From Pseudoalteromonas umbrosa (GTDB lineage: Bacteria > Pseudomonadota > Gammaproteobacteria > Enterobacterales > Alteromonadaceae), in the NCBI RefSeq assembly GCF_030125375.1, contig NZ_JASJUU010000006.1, positions 1 to 64,000 on the forward strand: 64,000 bases of DNA, written 5' to 3'. Positions 62,207 through 64,000 of this stretch are shown here, piece by piece. Each line of letters begins with the position of its first letter. Position 1 is the first letter of the stretch. A model generated the notes under the pieces. The model was not told where the DNA came from. It ran no database searches and was given only the letters and a program-made list of their open reading frames with translations. Both the position numbers and the translations under genes were made by a program.

Positions 62207-62752
62207 TTACTTTTTGTGAATGCAGCTAGCCAGTAACTGTTGCCAAAATGCTTCGCCTTTACGTCTAGCTAGGCGAATGTTATTGTCAGGTATAGATTCA
62301 GGATCATCGTACATTTCAAGCGCTTCAGCCATACTATCTTCTCTGATCAAGTGCAAAGTAGGGTATGGCGCACGGTTAGTATAGTTTGCGGGGTCGTCTT
62401 CATCGCTATCTGCGAAGACATAATCTGGATGAAAGTTAGCTATTTGATAAATCCCTTCAAAGCCTTGCGCGCAAAGCATCGCGTTGGCTAAATCGACTAA
62501 ATCTAAAAAGGCGTCAAAATCGCTGAAACCATTAGAGAAAACAAGTAGGGTGGTTTCTCTATCTTGGTTTTGATTCAACTCAAAACATTGTTCCAACATA
62601 TCCATGACGGCATCGTCATGACTCAGTGCCTCGCTGATACAGTAATGTATGGCATTTTGTTCCACTTCTTTTCTGGCAAATGGACAAAAGTTATATTTAA
62701 CGATGACATTACTGACCCAGTTTTTCATCGCGTTGCTAATGTGTTCACTCAT
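62207..62752 (-). CDS. DUF1415 family protein
   Basis: This is a 181-residue soluble protein with the DUF1415 pattern WVSNVIVKYNFCPFARKE at the start, NFHPDYVFAD in the middle and TNRAPYPTLHLIRE. The cysteine and histidine in these blocks suggest a metal site, but the function is unknown. It begins directly after the waaA stop (adjacent bases), so the two are cotranscribed. Confidence 0.92.
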   Translation of the reverse strand: MSEHISNAMKNWVSNVIVKYNFCPFARKEVEQNAIHYCISEALSHDDAVMDMLEQCFELNQNQDRETTLLVFSNGFSDFDAFLDLVDLANAMLCAQGFEGIYQIANFHPDYVFADSDEDDPANYTNRAPYPTLHLIREDSMAEALEMYDDPESIPDNNIRLARRKGEAFWQQLLASCIHKK

Positions 62753-64000
62753 TTACTGCTCCAATAGTGAATCGATAACATCTAGGGTACGATTAATGGC
62801 GCCTTGATTACTTGCAAGGCAAGTGTGTGCGTTTTGCCCTAGCTTTTTCGCGGCAGTATTATCGTGTAAATATAGACTTAATTGCTGAAATAATTCGTTT
62901 TTATCTGAGCAAATTTGTGCACCGTTTGCTGCGATTAATTGCGGGTAGATATGAGAGAAGTTATAGGTACTCGGCCCGCTTAAAACGCCGATGGAGCTTG
63001 CTGCGGCCTCTAGTGGATTGTGACCACCTCGCTCAATTAAGCTGCCACCGACAAATGCAATGTCAGCGCAGCCATAAAGAAATTTTAACTCGCCAAGGGT
63101 GTCTGCCAACAAAACTGGGTTGTTTGCATCAAATTCCCCACTTCGACGGCTAAAATTGAGGCCTGACTCTGTCAGCAAAGCCGCGACAGGATTAAACTGT
63201 TCAGGATGACGAGGCGCAATGACTAGAAGCGCTGTAGGCGTTTTCTCCAGCAATTGCTTGTGTACTTCAATGATTTGGTCATGTTCACCTGGGTGTGTTG
63301 AGCCTGCAATCCAAATAGGTCTATCTCCTAGTTGAGACTTCAATAATTTCAATTGCTCTATTTCACGATTACTGAGGGTGACGTCAAACTTAATAGACCC
63401 AGTCGTAATGACTTTATTCTGTTTGAGCCCCAGCTTTATGAATCTTTTAGCATCTTCATCGTTGTGACTAGCAAGCACAGTGATGTTGTCCATGATACTT
63501 TTACTGAGTGAAGAAAATTTTTGATACCCGCGCAAGGATTTATCAGACAACCGTGCATTGATAATTGCAACTGGACACTGAACTTGGTTTGCGTAGTGAA
63601 ATAGGTTCGGCCAAAGCTCAGTTTCTAATACGACAAGTAACTTAGGCTTCAAACGCTTTATAAACCGACGTGTTGCAAAACCCAAGTCAATAGGCAGGTA
63701 ACAGGTATGGACTGATTCTTTAAATTGTTTATTAATTTCAGCTCTACCAGTTGGTGTGTTCGTCGAAATAATTATGGGATGCGCTGTGTGCTGGCATTGT
63801 ATTTTTTTGATTAAAGGTGCCGCTGCCAATACCTCACCAACTGAGGCGCAATGAATAATAATTGCCTCTTGTGGCAAATGTGAACTCACTGTGCCAAACC
63901 TTTGTGAAAAGTGTGCCTTATAACCTGGGTTTTTCTTGCCTCTGATGTGATATAAATAAAACGCAATAAGCGGTGCAAGTAGCAATAAGGTGAGTGAGTA
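62753..64000 (-). CDS. waaA: Kdo transferase WaaA (start outside window)
   Basis: WaaA transfers Kdo from CMP-Kdo to lipid IVA in LPS inner-core synthesis. The frame runs to the window edge without a stop, so the first residues are missing; the gene continues at or beyond 64000. The visible 415 residues match the family: membrane anchor, RGKKNPGYKAHFSQRFG, CASVGEVLAA, ELWPN, and the second-domain GSTHPGEHD and ERGGHNPLEAA motifs. A TTG at 63985 is inside the conserved anchor and is probably not the start. It adjoins the DUF1415 gene. Confidence 0.94.
   Translation of the reverse strand, partial: YSLTLLLLAPLIAFYLYHIRGKKNPGYKAHFSQRFGTVSSHLPQEAIIIHCASVGEVLAAAPLIKKIQCQHTAHPIIISTNTPTGRAEINKQFKESVHTCYLPIDLGFATRRFIKRLKPKLLVVLETELWPNLFHYANQVQCPVAIINARLSDKSLRGYQKFSSLSKSIMDNITVLASHNDEDAKRFIKLGLKQNKVITTGSIKFDVTLSNREIEQLKLLKSQLGDRPIWIAGSTHPGEHDQIIEVHKQLLEKTPTALLVIAPRHPEQFNPVAALLTESGLNFSRRSGEFDANNPVLLADTLGELKFLYGCADIAFVGGSLIERGGHNPLEAAASSIGVLSGPSTYNFSHIYPQLIAANGAQICSDKNELFQQLSLYLHDNTAAKKLGQNAHTCLASNQGAINRTLDVIDSLLEQ

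Overview
The window reads as a chromosomal segment of a marine gammaproteobacterium of the order Alteromonadales, most probably Pseudoalteromonas. This rests on the low-to-moderate GC content, on protein lengths and motifs close to the E. coli and Vibrio orthologues, and on the gene order (ftsB-ispD-ispF-truD-surE-pcm-nlpD-rpoS, pepA/holC-valS, yggS-proC-yggT-rdgB-hemW, rsmE-gshB-yqgE-ruvX, tolC/nudF-yqiB-cpdA-yqiA-parE-parC, tadA/mltF/purL). The genus is an inference; no search was possible. Almost everything is housekeeping core genome. I saw no prophage, IS transposase, CRISPR array or plasmid gene.

Layout. 1-600: the 3' end of an rRNA operon (5S rRNA and terminator), then a tandem duplication carrying a broken 5S 3' half, a second terminator and a REP-like palindrome. 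615-4200: a MoxR ATPase/VWA pair, DUF1653, DUF2947 and an unrecognised protein. 4251-10107: cell division (FtsB), isoprenoid synthesis (IspD, IspF), tRNA modification (TruD), stationary-phase and repair functions (SurE, Pcm), NlpD and RpoS. 10277-15286 (minus): ValS, HolC, PepA. 15482-17658: LptF and LptG, the LPS export permeases. 17689-22697: RDD protein, tRNA-Leu(CAA), a small membrane protein, an orphan histidine kinase and a DUF885 lipoprotein. 22857-27116 (minus): HemW, RdgB, DUF4426, YggT, ProC, YggS. 27146-30191: the twitching ATPases PilT and PilU plus a periplasmic binding-protein-like protein. 30193-34545 (minus): RuvX, YqgE, GshB, RsmE, then an unknown protein paired with a multi-span DUF350-like protein. 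34626-40477: GlnE, a TcpQ-like protein, LpxL and TolC. 40689-47327: NudF, YqiB, CpdA, YqiA, ParE, ParC. 47549-50489: phosphoribosyltransferase, glutaminase, inosine-guanosine kinase. 50662-56941: TadA, an undetected-size basic microprotein, MltF, PurL. 56942-57308: two extra copies of the purL 3' end and its terminator. 57524-64000: an unknown lipoprotein, the YdbH-YnbE-YdbL envelope module, DUF1415, and WaaA cut by the window edge.

Together the window is rich in envelope functions: LptFG, LpxL, WaaA, TolC, NlpD, MltF and YdbH/YnbE/YdbL all build or maintain the outer membrane and wall. Purine and nucleotide functions are PurL, Gsk, the phosphoribosyltransferase, RdgB, SurE and NudF.

The least ordinary items are: (1) the triplicated purL 3' end plus terminator, whose extra copies carry a variant tail sequence; (2) the 5S-fragment tandem duplication; (3) a 54-residue, extremely arginine-rich small ORF with a perfect Shine-Dalgarno sequence between mltF and tadA; (4) the DUF350-like/unknown gene pair; (5) perfect palindromes upstream of the DUF885 gene and in the tolC-nudF gap. 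I did not find a convincing new multi-gene system, and the claims here are scaled to that.
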